DNA of 64,000 bases from UKL13-3 sp040387195 (GTDB lineage Bacteria; Bacteroidota; Bacteroidia; UKL13-3). The notes beneath the pieces were generated by a model. It searched no databases and was not told the origin of the DNA. It saw only the letters and a list, made by a program, of their open reading frames with translations. The stretch spans positions 1 through 64,000 of the forward strand of contig JAZKEF010000003.1 in the NCBI GenBank assembly GCA_040387195.1. Reading direction: 5' to 3'. The position numbers and the translations under genes are program-made. Positions 63,364 through 64,000 of this stretch are shown here, piece by piece; position 1 is the first letter of the stretch, and each line of letters opens with the position of its first letter.

Positions 63364-63591
63364 TTATTTTAAGGGATCGTATCCGCTTCCTCCCCAGGGA
63401 TGGCATCGCGACAACCTTTTTACGCCAAGATAAATGCCTTTGAATACTCCATACTTGCGGATGGCCTCTTCGGCATATTGTGAACAGGTAGGTGTGTAGC
63501 GGCACGACATGGGCAACATGGGCGACAATACATGCTTATACACCCGAATGAGAAAGATAAACGGAGCCTCAACGATTTTTTGAAAGTTCAT
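63364..63591 (-). CDS. yidD: Membrane protein insertion efficiency factor YidD
   Basis: A 75-aa small membrane-associated protein that helps YidC-dependent membrane insertion. The signature is complete: IFLIRVYKHVLSPML, CRYTPTCSQYAEEAIRKYGVFKG with three conserved cysteines in the region, and RCHPWGGSGYDP. ATG 63591 is preferred to a GTG at 63627. It overlaps the end of rnpA by 23 bp, the usual rnpA-yidD arrangement. Confidence 0.95.
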   Translation of the reverse strand: MNFQKIVEAPFIFLIRVYKHVLSPMLPMSCRYTPTCSQYAEEAIRKYGVFKGIYLGVKRLSRCHPWGGSGYDPLK

Positions 63592-63952
63592 AACATAACT
63601 GTTTGATGCCTTGGGAAAAAAGCTCACTGAGTTCCGGATGGGATTTGGCTTCCGGGGCAGTATAGGAAATAGATAATGCTATTTGCTGATCGCCTAAACA
63701 ATCATATAGTGCAGGCTTAGTTAACCTGTATAATTCACGCAGCTGACGTTTGATTTTGTTTCGGGAAGTGGCTTTGGGGTAAATACGCTTGGGTACAATA
63801 AAAAGCACCTGAACGGGGACCTGTGCATCCAGCGATGCGGATACCCAGGAAAAACGAAAAGGAAACCGAGAGAACCCACGATTTCCTTTTACAAATAGTT
63901 GGGCAATCAGCTTTTTGCTGCATAGCCTTTCCGATTTATGAAATGTATACAT
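63569..63952 (-). CDS. rnpA: Ribonuclease P protein component
   Basis: The protein subunit of RNase P, which matures tRNA 5' ends together with the rnpB RNA (not seen here). 127 aa. The RNR motif appears as TSRNKIKRQLRELYRL (about 60-75), preceded by FIVPKRIYPKA; the N-terminus FHKSERLCSKKLIAQLF is typical. It overlaps yidD, whose ATG lies inside its 3' end. rpmH is not in view; it may lie beyond the window edge. Confidence 0.95.
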   Translation of the reverse strand: MYTFHKSERLCSKKLIAQLFVKGNRGFSRFPFRFSWVSASLDAQVPVQVLFIVPKRIYPKATSRNKIKRQLRELYRLTKPALYDCLGDQQIALSISYTAPEAKSHPELSELFSQGIKQLCYELSKNR

Positions 63953-64000
63953 CTTAAAATCCGAATACTTAAATCCGAAATTCGAAAGATAACCGTTTCG
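63953..64000. other. Leader region of rnpA, with AAATCCGAA-type words
   Basis: The last 48 bp hold AAATCCGAA twice and a related AAATTCGAA, the same low-complexity words found in the pheT repeat. No gene is seen; the rnpA promoter should lie here or beyond the window edge. Confidence 0.4.

Overview
This window is a chromosomal segment of a Bacteroidota (Bacteroidetes) bacterium. The evidence is consistent across the window: secreted proteins end in type IX secretion (T9SS) sorting domains of both type A (YPNP/FPNP motif) and type B (FTPNGDGVN motif); Bacteroidota-type promoters (TTG about 18-19 nt upstream of TAnnTTTG) precede several genes; and several genes are typical of the phylum (alternative GlmU, BT_3928-like DoxX protein, DUF1599, FabV, a pheT/zapA/rny cluster, a folP/cdaA overlap). 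I see no phage, transposase, plasmid or CRISPR genes and no tRNA or rRNA. The class cannot be fixed from this window; a Chitinophagales, Sphingobacteriales or Flavobacteriales relative is most likely.

Layout. 0.3-2.1 kb: DUF4397 T9SS protein. 2.2-5.4 kb: UvrD-like helicase fused to an Fe-S PD-(D/E)XK nuclease. 5.4-8.9 kb: coiled-coil protein, fumC, LysE transporter, divergent response regulator. 9.1-28.4 kb: two giant T9SS beta-helix proteins (3548 and 2270 aa) on the minus strand with radA between them. 28.4-30.6 kb: a Cys-rich mini-ORF candidate and a two-gene lipoprotein operon resembling the MbnP/MbnH copper-protein and diheme-enzyme pair. 30.6-36.3 kb: yajQ, retropepsin-like protease, mdh, a CoA-transferase operon interrupted by an acyltransferase, clpS, plsY. 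36.3-40.6 kb: a 1446-aa exported protein of unknown function, co-oriented with plsY and 2 bp from it. 40.8-48.2 kb: fabV, tpiA, alternative glmU, rpmE2, a PyrR-like phosphoribosyltransferase, HU, aroK, BT_3928-like protein, DUF1599. 48.2-51 kb: folP-cdaA, TPR lipoprotein, CoA-binding protein. 51-55.7 kb: pheT, coiled-coil protein, zapA, rny. 55.8-59 kb: DUF3332 lipoprotein and a type B-sorted T9SS protein. 59-64 kb: an intergenic cluster of DnaA-box-like 9-mers, small unknown genes, SprT-like protein, TauE, S41 protease, yidD, rnpA.

Most genes are housekeeping: central carbon (fumC, mdh, tpiA), lipid (fabV, plsY), envelope precursor (glmU-like), folate, shikimate, RNA processing and repair. 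The accessory interest lies in the giant surface proteins, the MbnP/MbnH-like pair, the large unknown protein next to plsY, the degenerate response regulator, and the DnaA-box cluster. Start codons were revised where a promoter, terminator or upstream gene occupies the longest possible reading frame.
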